64,000 nt of DNA from an uncultured Alphaproteobacteria bacterium. Its GTDB lineage: Bacteria; Pseudomonadota; Alphaproteobacteria; HIMB59; GCA-002718135. The notes beneath the pieces are model-generated. The model was given only the letters and a program-made list of their open reading frames with translations. It was not told the origin of the DNA and ran no database searches. Of this stretch, positions 53,053 through 62,740 are shown in pieces. The stretch's first letter is position 1. Each line of letters starts with the position of its first letter. The translations under genes and the position numbers were made by a program. The stretch is taken from assembly GCA_902576125.1 (NCBI GenBank), contig CACGUF010000001.1, forward strand, positions 1-64,000, read 5' to 3'.

Positions 53053-54147
53053 ATGACTAAAGCTGAAATAGATAAGAATAATTGCTTAGTTATTTATGAA
53101 GATCAATTTAGCAATTATCATTTACACCCTTTATGGCTACGTGAGAGAGTAACTGACCCTGAGTTTTTGGATAGTAATAATTATCAAAGGTTATATGAAC
53201 CATCTTTAATAACTCAAAATATAACAATCAAAAATTTTTCTATAGAGAAAGAAATTTTAAAAATAAAGTTCTCAGATGAGGTTGAAGGATCATTTTTATT
53301 AAATGTTTTAATAAATGAATTAAAGCAAAAGGATATAATTCCTGATAAAAAACCTTGGAAAAATGAATTTGAAAATTTACCGATTTATGATTTTAATTCT
53401 TTGAATGAAGCTAAAGTTTTTCTAGATTTACTTTCTGATTTTCAAGAATTAGGTTTTGTAATAGTTAAAAATACATCAACAGAAGAGGGGACAGTAATAA
53501 AATTTGCTGAAATGTTTGGTCCTGTTAGAACAACAAATTTTGGTAAGCATTTTGATGTGGTCTCAAAACCTGAAGCTAATGATTTAGCTTATACAAGTCT
53601 AGGCATTAAGGCTCACACAGATAATCCTTATAGAAAACCTATGCCAGGAATTCAAATACTACATTGTATATCTAATGAAGCAAAAGGTGGAGATTCATCC
53701 TTGGTTGATGGGTATGCAGTTGCCGAATATTTAAAGATAAATGAGCCAGAAATGTTTGAAATTCTAACAACTACAGATGTATTATTTAAATTTGTTGATA
53801 AGGATATTATTCTTGAGAATTATGGCAAGTTGATTGAACTTGATCATAATGGAAAATATTTACAAAGTAGATTTAGTGGTAGACTTGATTATGTTCCGTA
53901 TTTAGAACCATCACAATTGGAAAAATTTTATTCTGCTCGAAAAAAATTATTTCATTTATATGAATCAGAAGAGTTTGAGTTAAACTTTCGTTTAGATAGT
54001 GGTATGCTGATGATGTTTGATAACATCCGAGTTTTACATGGAAGAACTGAATATGATGTTAATACTGGTTTCAGACATCTGCAAGGTTGTTATATTGATC
54101 ACGACTCAACAGAGGGTAAGTTGAGAAGATTAAAGTCTAATTTGTAA
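53053..54147 (+). CDS. Gamma-butyrobetaine hydroxylase-like 2-oxoglutarate oxygenase
   Basis: Fe(II)/2-oxoglutarate oxygenase of 364 residues. An N-terminal domain of about 90 residues (DUF971-like, with HPLWLRERVTDPE) precedes a TauD/TfdA catalytic domain. Iron ligands are His and Asp of AHTDNPY and a distal His in VLHGRTEY, whose Arg would bind 2-oxoglutarate. This two-domain plan is that of gamma-butyrobetaine hydroxylase (carnitine synthesis) and 2-trimethylaminoethylphosphonate hydroxylase TmpA. Facing a Rieske gene of quaternary-amine type, it probably hydroxylates a trimethylammonium compound; which one is not shown. The usual Cys ligands for zinc in the N-terminal domain are not seen. 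Confidence 0.82.
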   Translation: MTKAEIDKNNCLVIYEDQFSNYHLHPLWLRERVTDPEFLDSNNYQRLYEPSLITQNITIKNFSIEKEILKIKFSDEVEGSFLLNVLINELKQKDIIPDKKPWKNEFENLPIYDFNSLNEAKVFLDLLSDFQELGFVIVKNTSTEEGTVIKFAEMFGPVRTTNFGKHFDVVSKPEANDLAYTSLGIKAHTDNPYRKPMPGIQILHCISNEAKGGDSSLVDGYAVAEYLKINEPEMFEILTTTDVLFKFVDKDIILENYGKLIELDHNGKYLQSRFSGRLDYVPYLEPSQLEKFYSARKKLFHLYESEEFELNFRLDSGMLMMFDNIRVLHGRTEYDVNTGFRHLQGCYIDHDSTEGKLRRLKSNL

Positions 54148-54149
54148 AT

Positions 54150-55322
54150 TTATTTTATTATTGGAATTTCTTTCGGGGCTCTTTTAGTAATTAATTCAGC
54201 CCCATCTTTGTTAATTATAATATTCTCTTCATGTACAATCATTTTACCAGGGGCATATTCCAATCCAGGCTCAATAGTTAAAACCATATTTTCTTTTATT
54301 ACCGTTTTATCTTCACCTCGATGCGAGGGCGGTTCAGTTAATTGTAAGCCAAGTCCATGCCCTAATCTACCTACATTATTTCCTGCAATACTCACTTCAC
54401 TAATAACTTTATTCATTGCGTTAAATACATCAAAAGTAGTAGCTCCTGGAATTGCAGTATTAATGCCTATTTCTGTAGCTTTCCATAAAACTTCATATAC
54501 TTTTTCTACTTCACTACTAGCTTTTCCAAATGCAAAATTTCTATCAAAATCACAAAAATAACCATCGAATGTAGAGCCAGTATCTATAAAGAGAATATCG
54601 CCATCTTTTAATATGCGATTTGTTGGACCGCAGACAATTTGTGATACACCTCCTACACCAGATATACCTGGCATAAACGGAACACTGTCAGCTCCTCTAC
54701 TAAGCATATCAATTTTTAATTTATTAACTGCTTCTCTTTCAGTATCACCTATAGAAAGTTTTGAGGGCAGAGAATTATAAGCATCACTTGCAATCGAACA
54801 AATAAATTTAATTCTTTTAATTTCCTCTTCTGTTTTAATCATTCGGATATCCCAAATCGCATCAGAGCCATCAACAAGATTAGTATTAACTATTTCCTTT
54901 AATTTAAAAAGATCTCTAACAGGCATCCTTATAGCCATTTCTTTCCCAAACTCTGCTCCAATTTTACCAAAAGTTTTTTTAATATTTTCTAAAGTTGATT
55001 TTAATAAAGTAATCCCCTCATCTTCAGGTTGAGGTGAGGGCCAGGATTTGATTTCATCTAGCCATGTTTTTTGAAATTCAGACTCACCAATTTCTGGAAC
55101 AATTGCTATGGGTTTACCTGATAGAGGAACAATAACAAACCAAGGTCGTGTTGGGCTCTCCCAAAATTGAGAGTCATATCCAGTAAAGTATCTAATATTT
55201 TGTGGGGTAGTTAATAAGATACCATCTAACTGATAATTATGCATGATTTTTTGAGCTTGAATTAGCCGTTTTTCAAATTCTTTATTTGAAAAGCCTCTTT
55301 CATTATTGAGTTTAGTATTCAT
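54150..55322 (-). CDS. M24-family (creatinase/Xaa-Pro/ectoine hydrolase-like) hydrolase
   Basis: Pita-bread fold hydrolase of 390 residues. The N-terminal creatinase domain includes NIRYFTGYDSQFWESPTRPWF; the C-terminal domain has metal ligands in FIDTGSTFDGYFCDFDRNF (two Asp), GHGLGLQLTEPP (His), TIEPGLEY and VHEENI (Glu). Members split Xaa-Pro peptides, creatine or ectoine (DoeA). It follows the aldehyde dehydrogenase by three bases in an operon starting with galK. With an aldehyde dehydrogenase beside it, an amine-containing compatible solute such as ectoine is conceivable, but no other ectoine genes are seen. Confidence 0.78.
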   Translation of the reverse strand: MNTKLNNERGFSNKEFEKRLIQAQKIMHNYQLDGILLTTPQNIRYFTGYDSQFWESPTRPWFVIVPLSGKPIAIVPEIGESEFQKTWLDEIKSWPSPQPEDEGITLLKSTLENIKKTFGKIGAEFGKEMAIRMPVRDLFKLKEIVNTNLVDGSDAIWDIRMIKTEEEIKRIKFICSIASDAYNSLPSKLSIGDTEREAVNKLKIDMLSRGADSVPFMPGISGVGGVSQIVCGPTNRILKDGDILFIDTGSTFDGYFCDFDRNFAFGKASSEVEKVYEVLWKATEIGINTAIPGATTFDVFNAMNKVISEVSIAGNNVGRLGHGLGLQLTEPPSHRGEDKTVIKENMVLTIEPGLEYAPGKMIVHEENIIINKDGAELITKRAPKEIPIIK

Positions 55323-55325
55323 TGG

Positions 55326-56801
55326 TTATCGAATGTTAAATGGATCACTTAAAGGTTCAGTTGAAGTGCTAATCCATGTAGTTTTTGTATTGGAATAATC
55401 TTTCATTACCTCTAATCCTGACTCTCTTCCATACCCGCTATTTTTAAAGCCACCAAATGGAGCAACTGGAGAAATTAATCGATAAGTATTAACAAATACA
55501 ATTCCTGCTTGAACAGCTTTTGAGACTCTCATTGCTATTCCATTATTTTCAGTAAAAATTCCTGCAGCAAGCCCAAAACTATTATCATTCATCAATTGAA
55601 TTGCATTTGCTTCATCTTTAAATCTCATTACAGATAAAACTGGACCAAATAATTCATTCTCTGCAACAGGCAAATTATGATTAGCACACTCAATTATTGT
55701 AGGCTCAAAATAATAACCATGTTTAAATTCACTAACCTTATTTCCTCCAGTAATTATTTTACCACCTTGTTCTATTGTTTGTTTAATCTTTTCTTCAATA
55801 TTTTGTAATTGGGTTAAAGTAGCGAGGGGTCCTAGTTGAGTTGTAGTTGATAAAGGGTCACCAATTCGAATTCCCTCAACTCTACTTTTTAATTCCTCTA
55901 AATATTCATTATAAATATCTTCTTGCAAATAAAGTCTGGAACCAGCAATACAACTTTGACCACTGGCTCCAAATATACTTGCCATAATTCCATTAATTGC
56001 ATTATCTTTACGAGCATCTTTAAAAACAACCACAGGACTTTTTCCACCAAGCTCTAGAGATATTTGCGATAAATTTTCTGCAGAGTTTCTAACAATATGT
56101 TTTGCTGTATTGACACCTCCTGTAAATGCTATTTTATTAATTTTTGGATGGGAAGTAAGCAACTTACTACAAGTATCTGCAAAACCAGTTATTATATTTA
56201 CAACACCTTTTGGTATTCCAACTTTATCAATAATTTTAGCAAATTCTAATAATGGAGTAGGGGCAATCTCTGATGCCTTAATAATAATAGTATTACCCAT
56301 TGCTAAAGCTGGAGCAAGTTTGACTGCAGTGAGAAACATTTGTGAGTTCCAAGGTATTATTGCAGCAACAACTCCAACTGGAACTCTGGTGGTGAATACA
56401 TGCATATCTTCTTTGTCTATTGGAAGCGTTGAGCCCTCAATTTTGTCGACTAATCCAGCATAGTAATAATAATATTCAGCGATATAATTTGCCTGCAATT
56501 TTGTTTCTTTAAATAATTTCCCAGTATCTTTTGTCTCAATCGTTCCAAGTAATTCTGCTTTTTCTTTAAGCTGATCTCCAATCGCTCTTAAATATTGTGC
56601 TCTTTTACTAGGAAGAATTTTTGACCATTCTCCATAAAATGCATTATGAGCTGATTCTACGGCTAAGTTTACTTCATACTCTTCTGCGAGGGAAATTTCT
56701 GCAAATTCCTTTTCAGTTGATGGATCAATAGACTTTAAAGATTTACCAGATTTACATTCTGTGAATTCTCCATTTATATAATTTTTAAATTTTTGCATCA
56801 A
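55326..56801 (-). CDS. Betaine-aldehyde-dehydrogenase-like aldehyde dehydrogenase
   Basis: Aldehyde dehydrogenase of 491 residues. Catalytic Cys is in GASGQSCIAGSR, general-base Glu in SLELGGKSPVV, cofactor motif FTGGVNTAK. It belongs to the BetB/aminoaldehyde/4-hydroxybutyraldehyde part of the family. Its start overlaps the galactokinase stop by four bases (ATGA), so the genes are translationally coupled even though a kinase and an aldehyde dehydrogenase are an unusual pair. Confidence 0.83.
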   Translation of the reverse strand: MMQKFKNYINGEFTECKSGKSLKSIDPSTEKEFAEISLAEEYEVNLAVESAHNAFYGEWSKILPSKRAQYLRAIGDQLKEKAELLGTIETKDTGKLFKETKLQANYIAEYYYYYAGLVDKIEGSTLPIDKEDMHVFTTRVPVGVVAAIIPWNSQMFLTAVKLAPALAMGNTIIIKASEIAPTPLLEFAKIIDKVGIPKGVVNIITGFADTCSKLLTSHPKINKIAFTGGVNTAKHIVRNSAENLSQISLELGGKSPVVVFKDARKDNAINGIMASIFGASGQSCIAGSRLYLQEDIYNEYLEELKSRVEGIRIGDPLSTTTQLGPLATLTQLQNIEEKIKQTIEQGGKIITGGNKVSEFKHGYYFEPTIIECANHNLPVAENELFGPVLSVMRFKDEANAIQLMNDNSFGLAAGIFTENNGIAMRVSKAVQAGIVFVNTYRLISPVAPFGGFKNSGYGRESGLEVMKDYSNTKTTWISTSTEPLSDPFNIR

Positions 56802-57865
56802 ACCTCAAATATATTTTTATTATCATAATATTTGTGCATATTTTTTTGCCATTCATCATAGTTGTTTTTATGTATTAGCGAAACTGTAAATCCTCCAAAT
56901 CCTCCACCGGTTAATCTTGCTCCCTCTGCTCCAGATATTTTTGATCTTTCAACAATCAAATCAACATCTTCAGTTGAGGCTTCAAAATCTTTAGCATATG
57001 ATTGGTGGCTTTCATTCATTAACTTTCCAAATGATTTAATATCTTTATTTAATATATATTTCTTTGCTTCTAGGACCCTAGCATTTTCAGTAATCACATG
57101 TCTTGCTCTTTTTAAAATTAATTCATCATTTATTTTATTTTCATCAAATTGCTCTGGTTTAATTGAACCTAGATATTCTGCACCAAGATATTCTTCAGCT
57201 TTCTTAAGTTGGCTATATCTTTCATTATATGCGCTATCTCTAAGATTTCTTTGAACTGCAGAGTCAACTAAGCAAAAAACCCAATTATCTGGAAGGTCTA
57301 TCAATTCAAATTTCAAACTTAAACAATCTAAGAAGAAAGCTTTTCTATGAATGCCAATTGAGGAAACCATTTGATCCATGATCCCTCCTGAAACACCTAT
57401 ATAATCACGTTCAACTTTTTGCGCTAAGATTGCAATATGTTTTTCTGCGTATTCAGTTTTAAAAAAATTATTTAATGCTTTTAAAACAGCAACGCAAAGA
57501 GCTGATGAAGATGAAATACCGCGACCCATTGGAATAGTTGAGGATATAAAAATATTTAAATGAGTATTGGGTATATGTTTATTTTCATCGTAAAATACAA
57601 ATAAACAACCTTTTACATAGTCAGCCCATTCATTATTTTTTGACTTAATAAAGTCAGTAAAATTCATTTGTTCATTAAAATGCTCAGAATAAACTTGATA
57701 TTTTTTATTCTCATTTTTTGAGATTTGAATAGTTGTTTTGAAATTCAGAAGTGATGGTAAAACATAACCTCCTGTATAATCAGTATGTTCGCCAATTAAA
57801 TTAACTCTTGCATGTGCGCTGTTAACAACTGAAAAATCAGTATGAAATATATCTTTAAAACCCAT
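56798..57865 (-). CDS. galK: Galactokinase
   Basis: GHMP-family kinase phosphorylating galactose or a relative at C1. The 355 residues start with the galactokinase signature RVNLIGEHTDYTGGYVLP, then GHMP motif 2, PMGRGISSSSALCVAVL, and motif 3, GARLTGGGFGGFTVSL. GalK, GalNAc kinase (AgaK-like) and other anomeric sugar kinases share these motifs. It is divergent from a GH20 beta-hexosaminidase gene, 28 bases apart, so N-acetylgalactosamine released by that enzyme is a candidate substrate. No galT or galE is present in the window. Confidence 0.85.
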   Translation of the reverse strand: MGFKDIFHTDFSVVNSAHARVNLIGEHTDYTGGYVLPSLLNFKTTIQISKNENKKYQVYSEHFNEQMNFTDFIKSKNNEWADYVKGCLFVFYDENKHIPNTHLNIFISSTIPMGRGISSSSALCVAVLKALNNFFKTEYAEKHIAILAQKVERDYIGVSGGIMDQMVSSIGIHRKAFFLDCLSLKFELIDLPDNWVFCLVDSAVQRNLRDSAYNERYSQLKKAEEYLGAEYLGSIKPEQFDENKINDELILKRARHVITENARVLEAKKYILNKDIKSFGKLMNESHQSYAKDFEASTEDVDLIVERSKISGAEGARLTGGGFGGFTVSLIHKNNYDEWQKNMHKYYDNKNIFEV

Positions 57866-57893
57866 GATAAACTAAATATATAAATTATTGATA

Positions 57894-59756
57894 ATGGAAA
57901 TACACTTAATTTTTACAAAAAATAATAAATTAAAATTCTCTATCTTAAATAATCAATATCGTCATGGAGATTTTAAAATTTGTTTTTCTCTTGTTTATTC
58001 TATTCAAGAAATTGATGGTGGAATAATTTCAAAAAAAGTTGGCAGATATTATGAAATTCATTCTGAAAAAGATGAATTAATTTTTACACTACAGGAACCA
58101 AGGATAGGCTCTTATAATCTCTCATGTGGTCCAGAGGGATTATTTGTTATAGGAAAAAATAATCAAATTATTGAGTGTGAAATTAGTTCTCTTGAATTTG
58201 AAAATCCTATACCGCAAATTTCATATTCTGATGACTATGATAATATATTTGATCCAGTAATCCCGCTTCCTAATATTTTAAAATTAGAAAAAGAAACTAT
58301 TCACGTTAAAAATTTAGATTTTAAAATATCTCCTGAAGAAAAAGATTTTTTTAAAAATTTTGATAATTTATTAAAAGTATCTGATATAAAATTTAATGTA
58401 TCAACAGGACATTCTATATTTTTTATAAAACAAAATTTAAGATCTGAAGAATATAAAATTAACATTAAGAAAGATTCAATTTTGATTGAGTATTCTGATT
58501 ATGGAGGAAAGTTTTATTCAATAATAACTCTGATACAGCTTATAAATTTTTATAATTCAAATTTACCTCTTGGTATAATTGAAGACAGACCCTCTTTAAA
58601 TTGGAGAGGTATGCATTTAGATTGTGCAAGACAATTTTATACAATTGATGAAATAAAAAGACTTATGAACTATATGTGCTTTTTTAAATTAAATCGTTTC
58701 CATTGGCATTTAACAGATAATGAAGCTTGGAGAGTTGAATTAGATTGTTATCCAAATTTAACTAAAGTGGGTGCTTTCAGAGGCTATGATCATACAATTC
58801 CACCTTTCTATGGAACTGGTTATAATAAAACAGGAGGTTATTATTCTCGAAGTCAAATCAATGAGCTAATTGAGTATGCAAGACAAAGAAATATTGAAAT
58901 CATGCCTGAGATTGATTTACCAGCACACTCTTGGACATTGCTTCAAGTTATGCCCGAGTTAAGAGACTCAAGCTCTAATATTATTTCAGAGGATGTAGGT
59001 AATTATACTGATAATACAATTAATCCTGCAGTAGAAGAGACAAATATTTTTTTAAAAAATATTTTGGAAGAATTAAGTGAAATTTTTTTATTTAACATAA
59101 TTCATGTTGGAGTTGATGAGAGGCCAAAAGAGTCATGGGAAGGATCGCCCAAAGTAATTGAATATATGAAAAAAAACAAAATTGAATCGTTCGATGAATT
59201 GCAAGATGATTATATGAATAATATCATTAGTATTTTAAAAAATTCAAATAAGCTAACTGCGGCTTGGAATGAAGCAGCACTACCTCCTCATAATGATATA
59301 GGCTCTGCTGGTAGCGCAGGAAAAGTTGATAAAAATTGTATTATCTTTGCCTGGGAGCATCCTGATGTCGGATTGATGTCAGCAAAAAAAGGTTTTCAAA
59401 CAGTTCTTTGCCCAGGTCACAAAACATACTTTGATATGGCTTACAATAATTCTACTTTTGAAAGAGGAATTTGTTGGGCTTCCACAATAGAAGTAAAAGA
59501 AGTTTTTGATTGGAAGCCTCTTAAAGATTATGAAACTGATGATTTAAAAAATGTACTAGGTATACAAGGTCAACTGTGGTCAGAAACTATAACAAATAAA
59601 GATTATTTTGATAAAATGATTAATCCTCGTCTAGCTGCACTAGCAGAAATTGCTTGGTGCACAAAAGCAAAAAGATCATGGCATCAGTTTAGATCTTCAT
59701 TATTAAATAATTTAGAATATTTATCAAAATTGGGGTGGAAGTTTCATAATTTTTAG
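57894..59756 (+). CDS. Cytoplasmic GH20 beta-N-acetylhexosaminidase
   Basis: Glycoside hydrolase family 20 enzyme of 620 residues that removes terminal N-acetylhexosamine using substrate-assisted catalysis. After a divergent N-terminal region, the catalytic barrel includes WRGMHLDCARQFYT, FHWHLTDNEAWRVELD, PEIDLPAHSW and HVGVDERPKESW. The last holds the Asp-Glu catalytic pair, with Val where most members have Gly (HIGGDE). No signal peptide is present, so it should act on imported oligosaccharides. The track starts at TTG 57888; ATG 57894 is preferred. It begins an operon with a Gfo/Idh gene and a sugar ABC importer. Confidence 0.85.
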   Translation: MEIHLIFTKNNKLKFSILNNQYRHGDFKICFSLVYSIQEIDGGIISKKVGRYYEIHSEKDELIFTLQEPRIGSYNLSCGPEGLFVIGKNNQIIECEISSLEFENPIPQISYSDDYDNIFDPVIPLPNILKLEKETIHVKNLDFKISPEEKDFFKNFDNLLKVSDIKFNVSTGHSIFFIKQNLRSEEYKINIKKDSILIEYSDYGGKFYSIITLIQLINFYNSNLPLGIIEDRPSLNWRGMHLDCARQFYTIDEIKRLMNYMCFFKLNRFHWHLTDNEAWRVELDCYPNLTKVGAFRGYDHTIPPFYGTGYNKTGGYYSRSQINELIEYARQRNIEIMPEIDLPAHSWTLLQVMPELRDSSSNIISEDVGNYTDNTINPAVEETNIFLKNILEELSEIFLFNIIHVGVDERPKESWEGSPKVIEYMKKNKIESFDELQDDYMNNIISILKNSNKLTAAWNEAALPPHNDIGSAGSAGKVDKNCIIFAWEHPDVGLMSAKKGFQTVLCPGHKTYFDMAYNNSTFERGICWASTIEVKEVFDWKPLKDYETDDLKNVLGIQGQLWSETITNKDYFDKMINPRLAALAEIAWCTKAKRSWHQFRSSLLNNLEYLSKLGWKFHNF

Positions 59757-59785
59757 TATTATGATTGTTATTTTAGGATGAAAAA

Positions 59786-60934
59786 ATGAAAATCGGAGCA
59801 GTAGGACTAGGAAACAGAATAGCACACGTTTATCATGAATTATCTCAAATAAATAAAGATGCAGAATTAATTGCGTATGTTGACCCTCTACCGATAGGTA
59901 GGGAATATGCAGAAAAAAATGAATTTTTTCCAAGAAAAGAATATTCCACATTAAACGAAATGTTATCTAATGAAAAACTAGATCTTCTAATGATAGGGTC
60001 CCCAAACCACCTTCATCTAGAGCATATAAAAATTGGACTCAATTCAGGTATTAAAATATTTGCTGAAAAACCAATTGTTGTTAATGAAAATCAATCTTTT
60101 GAATTAGCAAGGTTGCTAGGTGAGTTTGGTCAAGATCAAGTCTTGGTAGGTTTGGTTTTGAGATATTCCCAGCATGCTAGATCAGTTAGAGATTTAATAA
60201 ATAAAAATGTTTTGGGCAATATTGTTTCTATTGAAGCTTCAGAACATATTATGCCGTGGCACGGTGGTTTTTTTATGCGTAATTGGCGTCGAAAAGAAAA
60301 ATTTTCTGGCGGATTTATGTTAGAAAAGTGTTGTCATGATATAGATTTTTATAACATGATAGCGGGATGTAGAGTTAAAAGAGTTGCAAGTTTTGGAGGT
60401 AGAAGTTCATTTATTCCTCAAAATAAACCAAAAGAAAATTTAGAAGAGTTTTCAAAATATAATTTGTTTGGATGGGAGACAAAAGAAAATGTATTTGATA
60501 GTGATGCTGACATTGTTGATCACCAAGTAGCAATAATTGAATATGAAAATGGAGCGACTTTAGCTTTTCACACAAACATGCGCGTGCCCGATGAGTTTAG
60601 ACGCTTTGCTGTCATGGGAACAAATGGAATGGTAGAAGGTGATTTTGTTAGGGGTTTTTTAAAAGCACACGATCAACAAAATAATATTATTTTAGATGAA
60701 GATTATGGTGCAGCGTTTGGAATGGTAAAAGGTCATTATGGTGCAGATAATCTGATGTTAAAAGATATTAACCAACATTTAACCAATTCTGATAAAATAA
60801 ATTTACCTGTAGGTGTCAAAGATTGTATTGAAGCAGGTGTTGTTGCTATGAAGTTAGATGAATCAAGAAAGACAGGTAAAATTATTGATTTAACAACTAG
60901 TTGGAATAGGTTAGACAAGGAAATGAAAAAGTAA
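59786..60934 (+). CDS. Gfo/Idh/MocA-family oxidoreductase
   Basis: NAD(P)-dependent oxidoreductase of 382 residues. Rossmann motif GAVGLGNRIAHVYHE, catalytic-lysine motif AEKPIVV, and the active-site EKCCHDIDFYNMI stretch are visible. Members oxidise or reduce sugars, and some act as glycosidases through an oxidised intermediate (GH109 alpha-N-acetylgalactosaminidase type), a notable possibility beside a GH20 hexosaminidase. It lies 29 bases after the GH20 gene and two bases before the first permease. Confidence 0.82.
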   Translation: MKIGAVGLGNRIAHVYHELSQINKDAELIAYVDPLPIGREYAEKNEFFPRKEYSTLNEMLSNEKLDLLMIGSPNHLHLEHIKIGLNSGIKIFAEKPIVVNENQSFELARLLGEFGQDQVLVGLVLRYSQHARSVRDLINKNVLGNIVSIEASEHIMPWHGGFFMRNWRRKEKFSGGFMLEKCCHDIDFYNMIAGCRVKRVASFGGRSSFIPQNKPKENLEEFSKYNLFGWETKENVFDSDADIVDHQVAIIEYENGATLAFHTNMRVPDEFRRFAVMGTNGMVEGDFVRGFLKAHDQQNNIILDEDYGAAFGMVKGHYGADNLMLKDINQHLTNSDKINLPVGVKDCIEAGVVAMKLDESRKTGKIIDLTTSWNRLDKEMKK

Positions 60935-60936
60935 TA

Positions 60937-61836
60937 ATGAATAAAAAACTAAGATCTTTTAATTCTCCTACATTTTTAGCTTACGCACTAATAGCTCCTG
61001 CAGCCATTTATATTCTGTTAATTGTTGCGTGGCCAGTTCTTGAAACAATAAGACTATCTTTTACAAACTCTAGTTTAGCTGGAGAGGATTATGTTGGTTT
61101 TGAAAATTATGAAAAAATGCTCTCAAGTAAAAAGTTTAATAAAATTGTTACAAGAACTTTTGTTTGGATGTTTTTCTCAGTAAGTTTGAAGTTAATTATC
61201 GGTTTAATTGGAGCAATTTTATTGAATGCTAACTTAAGAGGCCGATCTATGTTTAGGGTTTTAATAATGCCTCCATGGGTGGTTCCAATTGCTATAGGTA
61301 TGCTTGGATGGCTTTGGCTATATAATGGTTATTTTGGCATTATTGCTGGTGTAGGAATGCATACAGGTATTTTGGATGGCCCCTTTGGTTTTCTTGCATA
61401 CAAGCAAAGCGCATTTATTTCTACAATTGTAGCTGACGTATGGGTTGGGACTCCTATGGTAACAGTTTTTTTCTTAGCAGCAATGCAAGGAGTTCCGAGA
61501 GATTTATATGAAGCTGCTTATTGCGATGGAGCTTCCAGATGGGACAGATTTTTTAAAATTACACTTCCTCAAATTACACCTGTTATTATTACTATGTCTA
61601 TATTATCGGCAATTTGGACTTTCAATTCTTTTGAAATAATTTGGATTTTGACTGAAGGAGGGCCAAGAGGTGCAACAACCACTTTAATTATCGATACATA
61701 TAAGCAGGCGTTAGGTAACTATAAGTTTGGAAGAGGTGCAGCTAGAGCAGTTGTTGTAATGATTTTATTAACTTTATTTGCAGGTTTTTACCTAGCGCTT
61801 CTAGCTAGAATTAACAAAAAGATTTCACATGGATAG
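60937..61836 (+). CDS. Sugar ABC transporter permease (MalF/UgpA type)
   Basis: First permease of a carbohydrate (CUT1) importer. The 299 residues have six predicted helices and the coupling motif EAAYCDGASRWDRFFKITLPQI. It overlaps the partner permease by eight bases. It lies with GH20, Gfo/Idh and binding-protein genes, which suggests a hexosaminide or related oligosaccharide as substrate. Confidence 0.9.
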   Translation: MNKKLRSFNSPTFLAYALIAPAAIYILLIVAWPVLETIRLSFTNSSLAGEDYVGFENYEKMLSSKKFNKIVTRTFVWMFFSVSLKLIIGLIGAILLNANLRGRSMFRVLIMPPWVVPIAIGMLGWLWLYNGYFGIIAGVGMHTGILDGPFGFLAYKQSAFISTIVADVWVGTPMVTVFFLAAMQGVPRDLYEAAYCDGASRWDRFFKITLPQITPVIITMSILSAIWTFNSFEIIWILTEGGPRGATTTLIIDTYKQALGNYKFGRGAARAVVVMILLTLFAGFYLALLARINKKISHG

Positions 61837-62668
61837 ATATACATTTTTAGAAAAGTTTTTTATTTATTCTGCAATCTTTATTTTTATGACCTTTATTCTC
61901 TTACCTTTTGTGGAGATGTTTTATGCATCTCTTCGACCATTAGACCATTTATTTAGATCACCCTATCAATTCTATTCAGATGATTTATCATTCTGGGCTT
62001 ACAGAGAAATGTGGAACACTGTACCTATGTTAGGACGATATATATTCAATAGTTTTTTCCTGGCATCATCTGTAGCAATTTTAACTTTACTTTTTGTCAT
62101 TCCTGCAGCTTATTCATATGCACGATTTAATTTTCCTTTTAAAAATTCTTCTTTGTATATTTTACTAGCAATTAATATGTTCTCTGGAGCTGTTTTATTA
62201 ATTCCTTTATATAAAGTACTTAGAACATTTGGACTTTTGAACAGTTATCAAGCGATGATTGTTCCTGGAGTTGCTTTTTTAATACCCACATCAATATGGT
62301 TATTAAAATCTTATTTTGAAAAAATACCTGTAGATCTTGAAGAAGCAGCTTTTGTTGACGGTGCTTCAAGAGTTCAAATTTTAAGACATATTATAGCTCC
62401 TTTAAGTACTCCAGGATTAGTTGTTGTTGGTATCTATGCATTCATAGGTGCTTATGCTCAACAATTCTTATTTGCTATCACTTTTAACCAAAAAAAAGAA
62501 TACATGCCTATTCCATCCGGATTATATGAGTTTATTGGTTATACTACGGTAAAATGGAATGAAATGATGGCAGCATCACTTGTAGGAATAGCCCCTGTTT
62601 TAATTGTCTTTTTATTTCTTCAAAAATATATTGTGGAAGGATTAACCTCAGGAGCGGTAAAAAACTAG
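61829..62668 (+). CDS. Sugar ABC transporter permease (MalG/UgpE type)
   Basis: Second CUT1 permease, 279 residues with six predicted helices and the coupling motif EEAAFVDGASRVQILRHIIAPL. Its start overlaps the MalF-type gene by eight bases. The binding-protein gene follows after about 70 bases that include a palindrome. The ATPase gene is not in the window and presumably lies downstream. Confidence 0.9.
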   Translation: MDRYTFLEKFFIYSAIFIFMTFILLPFVEMFYASLRPLDHLFRSPYQFYSDDLSFWAYREMWNTVPMLGRYIFNSFFLASSVAILTLLFVIPAAYSYARFNFPFKNSSLYILLAINMFSGAVLLIPLYKVLRTFGLLNSYQAMIVPGVAFLIPTSIWLLKSYFEKIPVDLEEAAFVDGASRVQILRHIIAPLSTPGLVVVGIYAFIGAYAQQFLFAITFNQKKEYMPIPSGLYEFIGYTTVKWNEMMAASLVGIAPVLIVFLFLQKYIVEGLTSGAVKN

Positions 62669-62703
62669 CCTTAAACAGTAAAACAACCTTGATCAGTATT
62701 ACA

Positions 62704-62717
62704 ACTTAATGTTAAGT
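62704..62717. promoter_or_regulatory. Palindrome upstream of sugar-binding protein
   Basis: ACTTAAtgTTAAGT, a six-base inverted repeat with a two-base centre, lies about 24 bases before the binding-protein start. It could be an operator for a separate promoter of the binding-protein gene or chance in AT-rich DNA. Confidence 0.25.
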
Positions 62718-62740
62718 GTTTTATAAATAATGGAGGAAAT

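Noticed and set aside
54150-55322. Calling the M24 protein ectoine hydrolase DoeA
   Set aside because: Motifs fit the whole M24 family, and no doeB, doeC, doeD or ectoine importer genes are adjacent, so only the family name is justified.
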